The notes beneath the pieces are model-generated. The model made no database searches, was not told the DNA's origin, and worked only from the letters and a program-made list of their open reading frames with translations. Below, in pieces: positions 7,682 to 16,796 of a stretch of DNA of 28,035 nucleotides. A program made the translations under genes and the position numbers. Origin of the DNA: JALOOE01 sp964423545 (GTDB lineage: Bacteria > Chloroflexota > Anaerolineae > CG2-30-64-16); NCBI GenBank assembly GCA_964423545.1, contig CAYRFV010000042.1:1-28035 (forward strand), in the 5' to 3' direction. Within the stretch, counting starts at the first letter, position 1, and each line of letters starts with the position of its first letter.

Positions 7682-8785
7682 TCAGTTGTTCAGCGCACCC
7701 TGGTTGATCCAGCGCTCGATCAGCTCGATCTGCTCTTGCTTCAGCGGCCTGCCGGGCGGCATCTGGCCGCCCGCTGGGGTCTTGACGCCCCGCAGCATCT
7801 TGGCCAGCGTGCTGTTGGCCGCATCTCCGGCGATGATCACTGGCGCGTGGTTGCCAGTGGTCATGATGTTCTCGTACGTGTCCATCTTGTAACCGCCCTT
7901 GACACGCTTGCCGTGACAGACGAGGCACTTCTGGTCGAAGATCGGCTTGACATCCTTGACGAAGCTCGGGTTCTCGATCTTCGTGAGGTCAGCCGAGGTC
8001 TGTTCGCCAGCAGCGCTCTCCTCCTCCGGCTCCGCCCAGGAGCGCATGAACGCGATGATCGCCCGAATCTGCTGGTCGCTGAGCGGACCGCCGTAAGCCC
8101 GGCCGAACGCCTGCATCCCTTCGCCGGGTTGGCCGAAGCTGATGATCTGTGCAATGGTGTCATCAAAATGCGTGACGAGAAAGTCCTCGGAGTTGATCGG
8201 AGCAGTCACCTCGCCCGGTCGATCCTTGATCTCGCCGCCTTCACCTTCCGCACCGTGGCAGTCGGCGCAGTGCTCAGCGTAAAGCTCCTCGCCCGCCTGA
8301 ATCCGCTCAGCCTGGGTGGCCCCGATGATCGCACCTTCCGCCTCGGAAGCCGGCGTCGTGACCACGCCCTGGATGCTCAGAAAGATCATGCCCGCCACGA
8401 CGAGGAACATGGCGACGGTCGCCACGGGCCGGTTGCGCGGATGGCGCTTGGGGCCGCGATCGAAGAAGGGCAGCCCAAACAAACCCACGAGAATCAGCGC
8501 GCCGAGACCGAGGATGGCGATACCCTCGAGCTGGCCGGGGAAGTACTTGAGCAGTTGGAATGCCCACATGAAGTACCACTCCGGCCGGGGTATGTATGCC
8601 GTATCGCCCGGATCGGCGGGCGGCTCGGAGGGCACGCCCGCAAAGATTGCCAGGCAGATCAGCAAGACGAAGATGCCCAACGATACGACCGCATCTTTGG
8701 CGATCGCATCGGGCCAGAAGAGCTCGCCCTCAGCCTTCTTCTCTTTGTAACGCTTGAGATACTCTTGCTTTTCTTCAGGAGTCAC
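7682..8785 (-). CDS. Subunit IV (PetD-like) cytochrome b C-terminal domain fused to two cytochrome c domains
   Basis: The 367-residue protein is a three-part fusion. Residues ~20-140 are the C-terminal half of cytochrome b (subunit IV): three hydrophobic helices and the quinol-oxidation motif PEWY at 68-71 in YIPRPEWYFMWAFQLLKYF. Residues ~158-255 are a class I-like cytochrome c with CADCH at 173-177. Residues ~273-367 are a second c-type domain with CLVCH at 287-291 and MPPGRP near 342-347, the latter giving a plausible axial Met. It therefore combines quinol oxidation and cytochrome c electron transfer in one chain. The start is a GTG at 8785 with GGGAG upstream. It lies 75 bp after the cytochrome b6-like gene. 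Such fusions occur in Chloroflexota and other deep lineages; exact partner oxidases are unknown. Confidence 0.93.
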   Translation of the reverse strand: MTPEEKQEYLKRYKEKKAEGELFWPDAIAKDAVVSLGIFVLLICLAIFAGVPSEPPADPGDTAYIPRPEWYFMWAFQLLKYFPGQLEGIAILGLGALILVGLFGLPFFDRGPKRHPRNRPVATVAMFLVVAGMIFLSIQGVVTTPASEAEGAIIGATQAERIQAGEELYAEHCADCHGAEGEGGEIKDRPGEVTAPINSEDFLVTHFDDTIAQIISFGQPGEGMQAFGRAYGGPLSDQQIRAIIAFMRSWAEPEEESAAGEQTSADLTKIENPSFVKDVKPIFDQKCLVCHGKRVKGGYKMDTYENIMTTGNHAPVIIAGDAANSTLAKMLRGVKTPAGGQMPPGRPLKQEQIELIERWINQGALNN

Positions 8786-8860
8786 GGGAGTTCTCCCATG
8801 ATGCGTGTTCCGTGCACGAATCCCAGCCGCTGCTACGCCTCACGCATCACTCGTCGCGCA

Positions 8861-9550
8861 TCATTCATGTCGTTCGGGAGGCGCCGTGATGCCGATGCGG
8901 ATCACCAAGTAAAGGTGCACGAACACCACCCCCAGCAAAGCCAGCGGCACCCACCAGATATGGAGTCCGTAGAAGCGGGCCAGCGTCACCGCGCCGACGT
9001 CCTGGCTGCCGCGGATGATCGGCAACAGGAGCGGACCGATGATCGGGGGCGCGCCCACGATGTTCGTACCGACAGTGGTCGCCCAGTATGCCTTCTGGTT
9101 CCAGGGGAGCAGATACCCGCTGAAGCCCATCACCATCACGATCAGGAGCAGCGCGGCGCCCGTGAGCCAGGTGACCTCGCGTGGGTATTTATATGCACCG
9201 ACGAAGAAGGCCTTGAGCATGTGGAGAAAGACGACAACCACCAACAACGTTGCGCCCCAATGATGCATGCCGCGGATCAACCACCCGAACGCCACCTGGT
9301 TCATAATGAAGTCAATGCTGTCGTAGGCGCTGTCCGGCGAGGGGACATAGTAGACGGTCAGCAGCATGCCGGTGATCCCTTGCAGCATCGCCAGCACCAG
9401 GCTGGCGCTGCCCAGAGTGTAGAACCAGTTCGTCTTGGGCACCGCGCGCGCGAACACCGTGTTCCAGATCGTGGTCAGCCCGGCGCGCTCGTCCAACCAG
9501 CGATAGAGCCCGGCCACCCGGCTTTCTCCGGTCGCAGATGTGTTCGCCAC
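8861..9550 (-). CDS. Cytochrome b6-like N-terminal cytochrome b subunit
   Basis: The 229-residue, four-helix protein binds two b hemes. The ligands are His96 and His110 (14 apart, in RGMHHWGATLLVVVVFLHM) and His197 and His212 (15 apart, in FYGLHIWWVPLALLGVVFVH). The 15-residue spacing in the second pair is the cytochrome b6 pattern rather than the 14 of mitochondrial-type cytochrome b. This fits the split b6/subunit IV arrangement with the next gene. GYLLPWNQKAYWATTVGTNI is the conserved Qo-site segment. The start is GTG 9550, 9 nt after GGAGG, only 2 bp after the Rieske stop, so the two are translationally linked. Confidence 0.95.
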   Translation of the reverse strand: MANTSATGESRVAGLYRWLDERAGLTTIWNTVFARAVPKTNWFYTLGSASLVLAMLQGITGMLLTVYYVPSPDSAYDSIDFIMNQVAFGWLIRGMHHWGATLLVVVVFLHMLKAFFVGAYKYPREVTWLTGAALLLIVMVMGFSGYLLPWNQKAYWATTVGTNIVGAPPIIGPLLLPIIRGSQDVGAVTLARFYGLHIWWVPLALLGVVFVHLYLVIRIGITAPPERHE

Positions 9551-9552
9551 AG

Positions 9553-10050
9553 CTAAGCCTCCAACTGAATCTGAAGCTGGCCGTTGTCGATGCGATGGGT
9601 CAACTGAATCATGGGACGCGGAGGCGGGCCGGAGACGACTTGCCCTTCAATGCCGAAAGAGGCGTCGTGACACGGACAGGCGAACATTTGCTGGTCCTCG
9701 CGCCAGTTGACGCGACATCCCAGGTGCGTGCACACGTCGGAAAGCACCTTCAACTCCTGGCCTTCCAGTTGGACGGCAAACGCTGTGCCCGACTGCATCG
9801 ACTTCACCCAGCCGTCCTCGACCATGCGCGACCATTTGAAAGGGGTTGGAACGCCAGGGACGATGCTGGCTTCGGGGCCAAGGTTGATCCACTCATTGCC
9901 CGTAGCCCGCTTCAAGCCCGGTGAAATCAGATAACCGAGAGCAGGAATCGCCACAACGAAACCAACGATGCCAGCCACCACACCGATCAGACCTGACAAA
10001 AACCTACGCCGGCTGACTTCCTCGGCGGAAGCAGCTTCCAACTCTGCCAT
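9553..10050 (-). CDS. Rieske iron-sulfur protein of the quinol:cytochrome c oxidoreductase
   Basis: The 165-residue protein has an N-terminal twin-arginine membrane anchor (SRRRFLSGLIGVVAGIVGFVV, residues 13-33). It also has a Rieske domain with both cluster motifs, CTHLGC (107-112) and CPCHDASF (125-132). The second motif has Asp after the ligand histidine where Gly is usual, a minor variation. GPPPRPM forms the conserved Pro loop. It oxidises quinol and passes electrons to the c-type hemes of the fusion protein. It is the first gene of the operon. The promoter at 10132-10160 and a GGAGG site at about 10060 precede ATG 10050. Confidence 0.96.
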   Translation of the reverse strand: MAELEAASAEEVSRRRFLSGLIGVVAGIVGFVVAIPALGYLISPGLKRATGNEWINLGPEASIVPGVPTPFKWSRMVEDGWVKSMQSGTAFAVQLEGQELKVLSDVCTHLGCRVNWREDQQMFACPCHDASFGIEGQVVSGPPPRPMIQLTHRIDNGQLQIQLEA

Positions 10051-10131
10051 CTGGATGGCCTCCTTGGGCTACTGGGGGAATCTGAAGCTGAGCAGGTCCG
10101 GGGCAATGAACACAGCCCACCGACAGCATGG

Positions 10132-10160
10132 ATTATACCTGTCCCCTCGGCGTTCGTCAA
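10132..10160 (-). promoter_or_regulatory. Sigma-70-type promoter of the Rieske/cytochrome/sdh operon
   Basis: On the minus strand, TTGACG (10155-10160), a 17-nt spacer and a perfect TATAAT (10132-10137) predict a start near 10125. That gives a ~75-nt leader to the Rieske ATG. No other promoter is evident down to sdhB, so seven genes may share it. Confidence 0.75.
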
Positions 10161-10169
10161 ACGCCAAAG

Positions 10170-10183
10170 GCCGGAAAACCGGC
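10170..10183 (-). terminator. Small hairpin just upstream of the Rieske promoter
   Basis: On the minus strand GCCGG-TTTT-CCGGC is followed by CTTTGG. It is short with a weak T-run. It could stop residual icd read-through before the next promoter. Confidence 0.35.
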
Positions 10184-10236
10184 ACGACAGACAATGCGCC
10201 TTACGCGCAGCCCAAAAACGTCCGGGCGAGATCGCG

Positions 10237-10302
10237 CCGACGCGAAAGGCGACGCCTGCCCGGCGCGTCGGAGCGTGCCGGACAGGGCGTTGCCCGACAC
10301 GC
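10237..10302 (-). terminator. Tandem stem-loops after icd
   Basis: Immediately after the icd stop, 10291-10302 pairs with 10273-10284 (12 bp including two G-U pairs, 6-nt loop). A second structure pairs CCGACGCG (10237-10244) with CGCGTCGG (10264-10271) and contains an inner AGGC-GAC-GCCT hairpin. There is no U-run. They probably act as a 3' end-forming or stabilising region of the acnA-icd transcript. The rest of the 264-bp spacer 10051-10314 shows no gene. Confidence 0.5.
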
Positions 10303-10314
10303 TGCGATGCGCGC

Positions 10315-11559
10315 CTACAACCGCGCGATCACTGCGGACGCGAAGGCAGAAGTCTGGACTTCCGTCGCGCCTTCCATCTGGCGGGCAAAATCGTAGGTCA
10401 CGATCTTGTCTGCAACGGTCCTGGTGTAGGCATCCTCGGCTGCTTTGGCCGCCTCGCTCCATCCGATGTAGTGCAGCATCATCACGCCGGAAAGAAGCAG
10501 GCTGCCCGGGTTAACCTTATCCTGGTTGGCGTACTTCGGCGCAGTGCCGTGGGTCGCCTCGAACACTGCCAGAAAATCGCCGACGTTCGCGCCGGGCGCA
10601 ATCCCCACCCCACCCACCTCAGCCGCTACGGCATCGCTGAGATAGTCGCCGTTGAGGTTCGGCGTGGCAATCACGTCGTATTCGGACGGGCGCAGGAGCA
10701 TCTGCTGAAACATGATATCCGCGATGCGATCCTTAACCACGATCTTGCCGGCCGGCTGCACCCCGCTGAACTCATCCCAGAGCTGCTGCTCGGTGATGGT
10801 GACGTCGCCGTACTCTTGTTTGGCGACTTCGTAGCCCCATTGCATGAACGCGCCCTCGGTAAACTTCTGGATATTGCCCTTGTGCACGAAGGTCACGCTC
10901 TTGCGCCCGTTCTTCACGGCGTAGTCCAGCGCCTTGCGCACGAGCCGTTTGGTGCCGAAGGCGCTGATAGGCTTGATGCCGATGCCCGAGTTGTCGAAGA
11001 ACCTGGCGCCCATCTCCTCTTTGAGGAACTTTTCAACCTTAGCCGCCTCCGGCGAACCGGCCTTGTACTCAACCCCGGCGTAGACGTCCTCGGTGTTCTC
11101 CCGGAAGATCACCACGTTGACCTGTTCCGGGTGCCGCAACGGGCTGGGCACACCGGGATACCACTTGACCGGTCGGATGCAGGCGTAAAGATCGAGGTCC
11201 TTGCGCAGGGCCACATTCAGGCTGCGGAATCCTCCGCCCACCGGGGTGGTCAGCGGACCTTTGATGCCGACGACGAACTCGCGAATCGCCAGCAGGCTCT
11301 CGGCCGGGAAGTAGTCCCCGCCAAAGAGCGTGGCCGCCTTCTCCCCCGCGTAGATCTCCATCCACGCGATCTTGCGCTGCCCGCCGTATGCCTTCGCGAC
11401 AGCCGCATCCCAGATGCGCTTCGAGGCCTTCATGATATCCGGCCCGATGCCGTCCCCCTCGATCCACAACAGAATCGGGTGGTCCGGCACATGCAGCTTG
11501 CCTTCGGCCGCGGTGATGCGTTCGCCTTCTGATGGAACCGTGATCTTGGTGTATGTCAT
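10315..11559 (-). CDS. icd: Isocitrate dehydrogenase (NADP+)
   Basis: The 414-residue enzyme decarboxylates isocitrate to 2-oxoglutarate. Substrate-binding residues lie in VGGGFRSLNVALRKDLDLYACIRPV and in FRENTEDVYAGVEY. The cofactor loop reads HGTAPKYANQDKVNPGS. The Lys-Tyr pair together with Tyr and Arg in TYDFAR corresponds to the residues that select the 2'-phosphate of NADP+ in the E. coli enzyme, so NADP+ use is predicted. The length equals the E. coli type. The serine phosphorylated in E. coli Icd is present (GGGFRSLN), but no AceK gene is visible. The start is ATG 11559, 60 bp after acnA on the same strand, so the two form an operon with consecutive TCA reactions. Confidence 0.97.
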   Translation of the reverse strand: MTYTKITVPSEGERITAAEGKLHVPDHPILLWIEGDGIGPDIMKASKRIWDAAVAKAYGGQRKIAWMEIYAGEKAATLFGGDYFPAESLLAIREFVVGIKGPLTTPVGGGFRSLNVALRKDLDLYACIRPVKWYPGVPSPLRHPEQVNVVIFRENTEDVYAGVEYKAGSPEAAKVEKFLKEEMGARFFDNSGIGIKPISAFGTKRLVRKALDYAVKNGRKSVTFVHKGNIQKFTEGAFMQWGYEVAKQEYGDVTITEQQLWDEFSGVQPAGKIVVKDRIADIMFQQMLLRPSEYDVIATPNLNGDYLSDAVAAEVGGVGIAPGANVGDFLAVFEATHGTAPKYANQDKVNPGSLLLSGVMMLHYIGWSEAAKAAEDAYTRTVADKIVTYDFARQMEGATEVQTSAFASAVIARL

Positions 11560-11582
11560 GCTCTTGCGCCTCTCAGCCGCCA

Positions 11583-11614
11583 GCGCGTCGGCGGCGCACG
11601 CCGCGTCGACGCGC
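11583..11614 (-). other. Intercistronic GC-rich hairpin between acnA and icd
   Basis: GCGCGTCG (11583-11590) pairs with CGACGCGC (11607-11614), and GCGGCG (11591-11596) with CGCCGC (11599-11604), with a 2-nt bulge between the two stem blocks. It lies in the 60-bp gap between the acnA stop and the icd start. It has no T-run, so partial termination or mRNA processing is more likely than a full stop. Confidence 0.5.
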
Positions 11615-11619
11615 CAACA

Positions 11620-14312
<2,693 letters not shown>

Positions 14313-14399
14313 GCGATACACTCCTATCGATCCGACACGGGCAAGGGCCTGAACTACACTTCTGACCTCGTTCAGATGCCGGATGCCAAACAAAGGTTA

Positions 14400-14424
14400 C
14401 CGGCTCCACTGGCTTTGGAGCCGG
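14400..14424 (-). promoter_or_regulatory. 5'-leader hairpin of the acnA mRNA
   Basis: CCGGCTCCA (14400-14408) pairs perfectly with TGGAGCCGG (14416-14424) around a 7-nt loop. The hairpin begins about 10 nt after the predicted transcription start. It may stabilise the 5' end or serve as a binding site. The remaining leader to ATG 14312 is about 87 nt and holds an internal GGAG near the start. Confidence 0.5.
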
Positions 14425-14440
14425 CAACATGCACGGTCGG

Positions 14441-14469
14441 ATTATATTCGTGACAACGTCGCGTGTCAA
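14441..14469 (-). promoter_or_regulatory. Perfect consensus sigma-70 promoter of acnA-icd
   Basis: Minus strand: TTGACA (14464-14469), exactly 17 nt, TATAAT (14441-14446). All 12 consensus bases match, with start predicted near 14434. This predicts high constitutive strength unless repressed. Confidence 0.85.
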
Positions 14470-14526
14470 TCTGTGGCCGATCTGAAACCCGCTCCGCGAT
14501 CGGTTAACAGAAGCGGGTCAAAAGCG

Positions 14527-14558
14527 CCGGCGCAGTCCGGACGCGACGTGGCCGGACG
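14527..14558 (-). terminator. Possible terminator after the lipoprotein gene
   Basis: On the minus strand GTCCGG (14553-14558) pairs with CCGGAC (14536-14541). GCGCCGGCGC and TTTT follow a few bases on. The T-run is short and not directly adjacent to the main stem, so this is tentative. Confidence 0.35.
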
Positions 14559-14580
14559 CGGGACGCCTTGGCGTGCGAGC

Positions 14581-15447
14581 TTACGGGGTGGTCTGCATCT
14601 TCCCGGGCACGAGGCAGTCGACATTCCACGGCTGGCGTACGATGTAGTGGATGCGCACGCTGACGAAGCTGCCAGCGTTGTACCACCAGTGGATCTTGAC
14701 GCCGTAATCGCGCGGGTCGGCATTCTCCTTGGTCACACTCCACCCATGCATGCCATCGTTAATGGACCCGGCGGAAGCCGACATGGGTTGGCTGAAGCGC
14801 GTGTACTCGCGGCCCAGGACTCTGAACACCTCACAGCCCGGGGGCATGCGCTCACCGGGGTAGACCACAACGTCGCCTTTGTCGCCGAACACGCTCGGCA
14901 CCTTGCCCGCGTTGAGGCGATAGGTGCNNNNNNNNNNCAACTCGCGGGTCGTCGGCTCCGGCGTCGGCGTTGCAGTGCGCGTTCGGGTTGCCGTCGGCGC
15001 CGCGGTGCGCGTCCGGGTCGCCGTCGGCGCCGCGGTGCGCGTCTGGGTCGGCGTCGGCGACGACGGCCGCGTCGAAGTTGCGCTGGGCCGAGGCGTGTCC
15101 GGGAAGGCGGTTGGGGTGAACGTAGGTCGGGCAGTCGGCGGTTTGCCAGTCGATGTGGCCGTCGGTTCGATGACGATCGCCTTACTGGTCGGCGTCGCAG
15201 TCCGCTCGACGACGATCGCCTTGCCTGTCGGTGTTGCCGTCGGTTCGACAACGGTCGCTTTGGGGGTCGCTGTCGCCGTGGGCGTAACATCGGCCGGTTG
15301 GACAGCAGTCACCACTACCACCACCGTGATCGGCGGCTGGCTCGGAGGTTCGTAGGGAGCGCCGGGTACAGCACAGGACGCCATCACCAGCGCGCCCAAC
15401 ACAAAGGCCACGAAGAACGCCAAGCGGAGTGGTTTCGATGGTTCCAT
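14581..15447 (-). CDS. Lipoprotein with Thr/Pro-rich repetitive stalk, function unknown
   Basis: About 288 residues with a lipoprotein signal: a hydrophobic stretch at 8-22 and a lipobox ending in Cys25 (VMASC). Residues ~50-165 form a low-complexity stalk rich in Thr, Pro, Ala and Arg. It contains 13-residue repeats of the type TATPTGKAIVVER and 10-residue repeats of the type TRTAAPTATR. A ~110-residue C-terminal domain follows (from TYRLNAGKVPSVFG to the end), with GDVVVYPGERMPPGCEVF and KIHWWYNAGSFVSVRIHYIV. I do not recognise this domain. The layout resembles a surface-displayed domain on a spacer. A 10-N gap lies between stalk and domain; the frame happens to be kept but the true gap length is unknown. 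A strong AGGAGGAGG site precedes ATG 15447. Confidence 0.8.
   Translation of the reverse strand: MEPSKPLRLAFFVAFVLGALVMASCAVPGAPYEPPSQPPITVVVVVTAVQPADVTPTATATPKATVVEPTATPTGKAIVVERTATPTSKAIVIEPTATSTGKPPTARPTFTPTAFPDTPRPSATSTRPSSPTPTQTRTAAPTATRTRTAAPTATRTRTATPTPEPTTRELXXXXTYRLNAGKVPSVFGDKGDVVVYPGERMPPGCEVFRVLGREYTRFSQPMSASAGSINDGMHGWSVTKENADPRDYGVKIHWWYNAGSFVSVRIHYIVRQPWNVDCLVPGKMQTTP
14928..14937. other. Scaffold gap (10 N) inside the lipoprotein gene
   Basis: Ten Ns at the junction of the repetitive stalk and the C-terminal domain. Repeats next to the gap make an assembly break plausible. The real length is unknown. Confidence 0.95.
14981..15060. repeat. 30-bp coding tandem repeat (about 2.7 copies) in the lipoprotein stalk
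   Basis: Units at 14981-15010 and 15011-15040 differ at few positions, and a partial unit follows to about 15060. They encode the 10-residue Thr/Arg/Pro repeat. A second family of 39-bp repeats lies at about 15140-15285. Confidence 0.8.
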
Positions 15448-15778
15448 TCTGTGCCTCCTCCTTGAGCACCATGATTGTCAAGAGTTCCCGGGCGATCGGC
15501 CCCCTTGCGCGGGGGTCATATACCGAACCCTAGCCACAAGTATACCATATATCATGACGAAGGCGGGCCATCTTGGATACGGCTGGCGGAGCGACTACGC
15601 CATCACTCCGCGACAAATGAATGCCGCCATCGATGAGATTTGGCCCGCGACGCCACCACGCCGCCCGGCTGGTCGTGATGCTCGAATGATAGCGATGGTT
15701 TGTATTGGTGGTTGGTCGCCTTCCTGAGATATGAGTGTAGCGTTGTGACTACACGCAGTGCCACCGGCAACGCCAGCC
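15448..15778. other. 331-bp intergenic region upstream of the lipoprotein gene
   Basis: No gene is supported here. It contains a small hairpin (CCCCC-TTGCGC-GGGGG at 15500-15515) in the presumed lipoprotein leader, an AT-rich stretch near 15540-15556 including a TATACT-like -10 on the minus strand without a convincing -35, and a GTGTAG/CTACAC hairpin (15735-15754). The last may end the transcript of the upstream winged-helix gene. Confidence 0.5.
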
Positions 15779-16693
15779 CTATGCTCCGGTCGGGCGCAGC
15801 GCTGCGCAGGCCCGGCTCAGCAAATCCCTCAACTCCGCCAACTCGGCCGAAGTAAGGATGCTCCACGGCGCGAAGAAGTAGCGATCGGTCGCAGCCTCTG
15901 CGTCGTCGCGGTGTCTGCGCCCCGCGTCGGTGATCCGATACGCGGCGCCCTCCACGCTGACCCAGCCCCGCCCGACCAGTGCCTGCAGCGCATCTTCATA
16001 CGACTCGCAGGAATAGCCGCGGCGTGCGCAATGCCGGGCGCATAGTTCATCCAGGGTCGAGACATCGCCGCGCCACAGATGGGACAGCGTCTCCCACTGC
16101 TGCCCCGTGACATTCAGCGAACCCCAAGCCGACAGATGTGCGTCGTCACGGTAAGCGACGAGATCGCTCAGGTACTGGTCGAGCTGCGGCACGGGCCCGG
16201 CCCGGCCGGCAGGATCGTAATGGCGGGCAATGCGCAGACACCACTTGCCGGGAGGCTCCGGCGCTGCCAGGCTGGCCTCGACGAGCCGGCGCAGCAGCGC
16301 CAGCAGTCGTGACAGGTCGGTTTCAGGCAGGGGGCGCAGCGGCCCCATCGCAGCGTACGCGGCATCGATGAGCTGGGTGACGGCGGCATGTCCGGTGTGG
16401 GTCAGGTGGTACTCCCCCGTGCCGGCGGGCGCCAGCAGACCCAACTGCACTCCCTTGGCCAGTCGCTCTTCCAGCAGCGCAGGATTGGTGTAGGCGGCGC
16501 GACGATGCAAACGCGCCGCAGAGATCGGCTCCGGCTCGAAGATCCTGGCAGCCATCAACCAGCCGTACCATTCACCGTACGGGATGCCCACTTGCTCGGC
16601 TGCATGATCGATGGCCGGGCCATAGTGGGCCGTGAGAGCTTGCAGCGTTTCCCAGAGCAGGGGCCACAGGGTCGCTTCGTCTGTCTGCACCAT
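15779..16693 (-). CDS. Two-winged-helix (helix-turn-helix) protein, putative regulator
   Basis: The 304-residue protein appears to contain two winged-helix-like segments. One is at about 60-105 (YTNPALLEERLAKGVQLGLLAPAGTGEYHLTHTGHAAV). The other is at about 205-255 (VSTLDELCARHCARRGYSCESYEDALQALVGRGWVSVEGAAYRITDAGR). Between them are PPGKWCLRIARHYDP and a DQYLSDLVAYRDDAHLSAW segment, and the end has RYFFAPWSILTSAELAELRDLL. I associate this architecture with a Chloroflexota helix-turn-helix family of unknown role; DNA binding is inferred. ATG 16693 follows GGGGAGGAAG at a good distance. It lies 103 bp after ugpQ on the same strand with a hairpin between, so it may be the tail of the ugp operon or separate. 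Confidence 0.75.
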   Translation of the reverse strand: MVQTDEATLWPLLWETLQALTAHYGPAIDHAAEQVGIPYGEWYGWLMAARIFEPEPISAARLHRRAAYTNPALLEERLAKGVQLGLLAPAGTGEYHLTHTGHAAVTQLIDAAYAAMGPLRPLPETDLSRLLALLRRLVEASLAAPEPPGKWCLRIARHYDPAGRAGPVPQLDQYLSDLVAYRDDAHLSAWGSLNVTGQQWETLSHLWRGDVSTLDELCARHCARRGYSCESYEDALQALVGRGWVSVEGAAYRITDAGRRHRDDAEAATDRYFFAPWSILTSAELAELRDLLSRACAALRPTGA

Positions 16694-16724
16694 CGCACTT
16701 CCTCCCCTTGTCGCCATGATACCT

Positions 16725-16750
16725 GGCGCAACGGTGCACGCCGTTGCGCC
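16725..16750 (-). terminator. Perfect hairpin between ugpQ and the winged-helix gene
   Basis: GGCGCAACGG (16725-16734) pairs perfectly with CCGTTGCGCC (16741-16750) around a 6-nt loop, 46 nt after the ugpQ stop. There is no T-run. It is a likely 3' end or attenuating structure of the ugp transcript. Confidence 0.55.
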
Positions 16751-16796
16751 CCGGCCTGACCCGTTCGTCCTGCCAGGTTGGTCGTCGCGGTGCGGC

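Noticed and set aside
7736..9556. A 606-codon plus-strand open frame
   Set aside because: It lies exactly antisense to the cytochrome fusion and cytochrome b genes, whose heme and quinone motifs are unmistakable. Its composition (His, Arg, Asp rich) is that of a shadow in GC-rich DNA.
15474..15480. TTGACA-like hexamer upstream of the lipoprotein gene
   Set aside because: A -10 at normal spacing would fall inside the ribosome-binding site, so it cannot be this gene's promoter.
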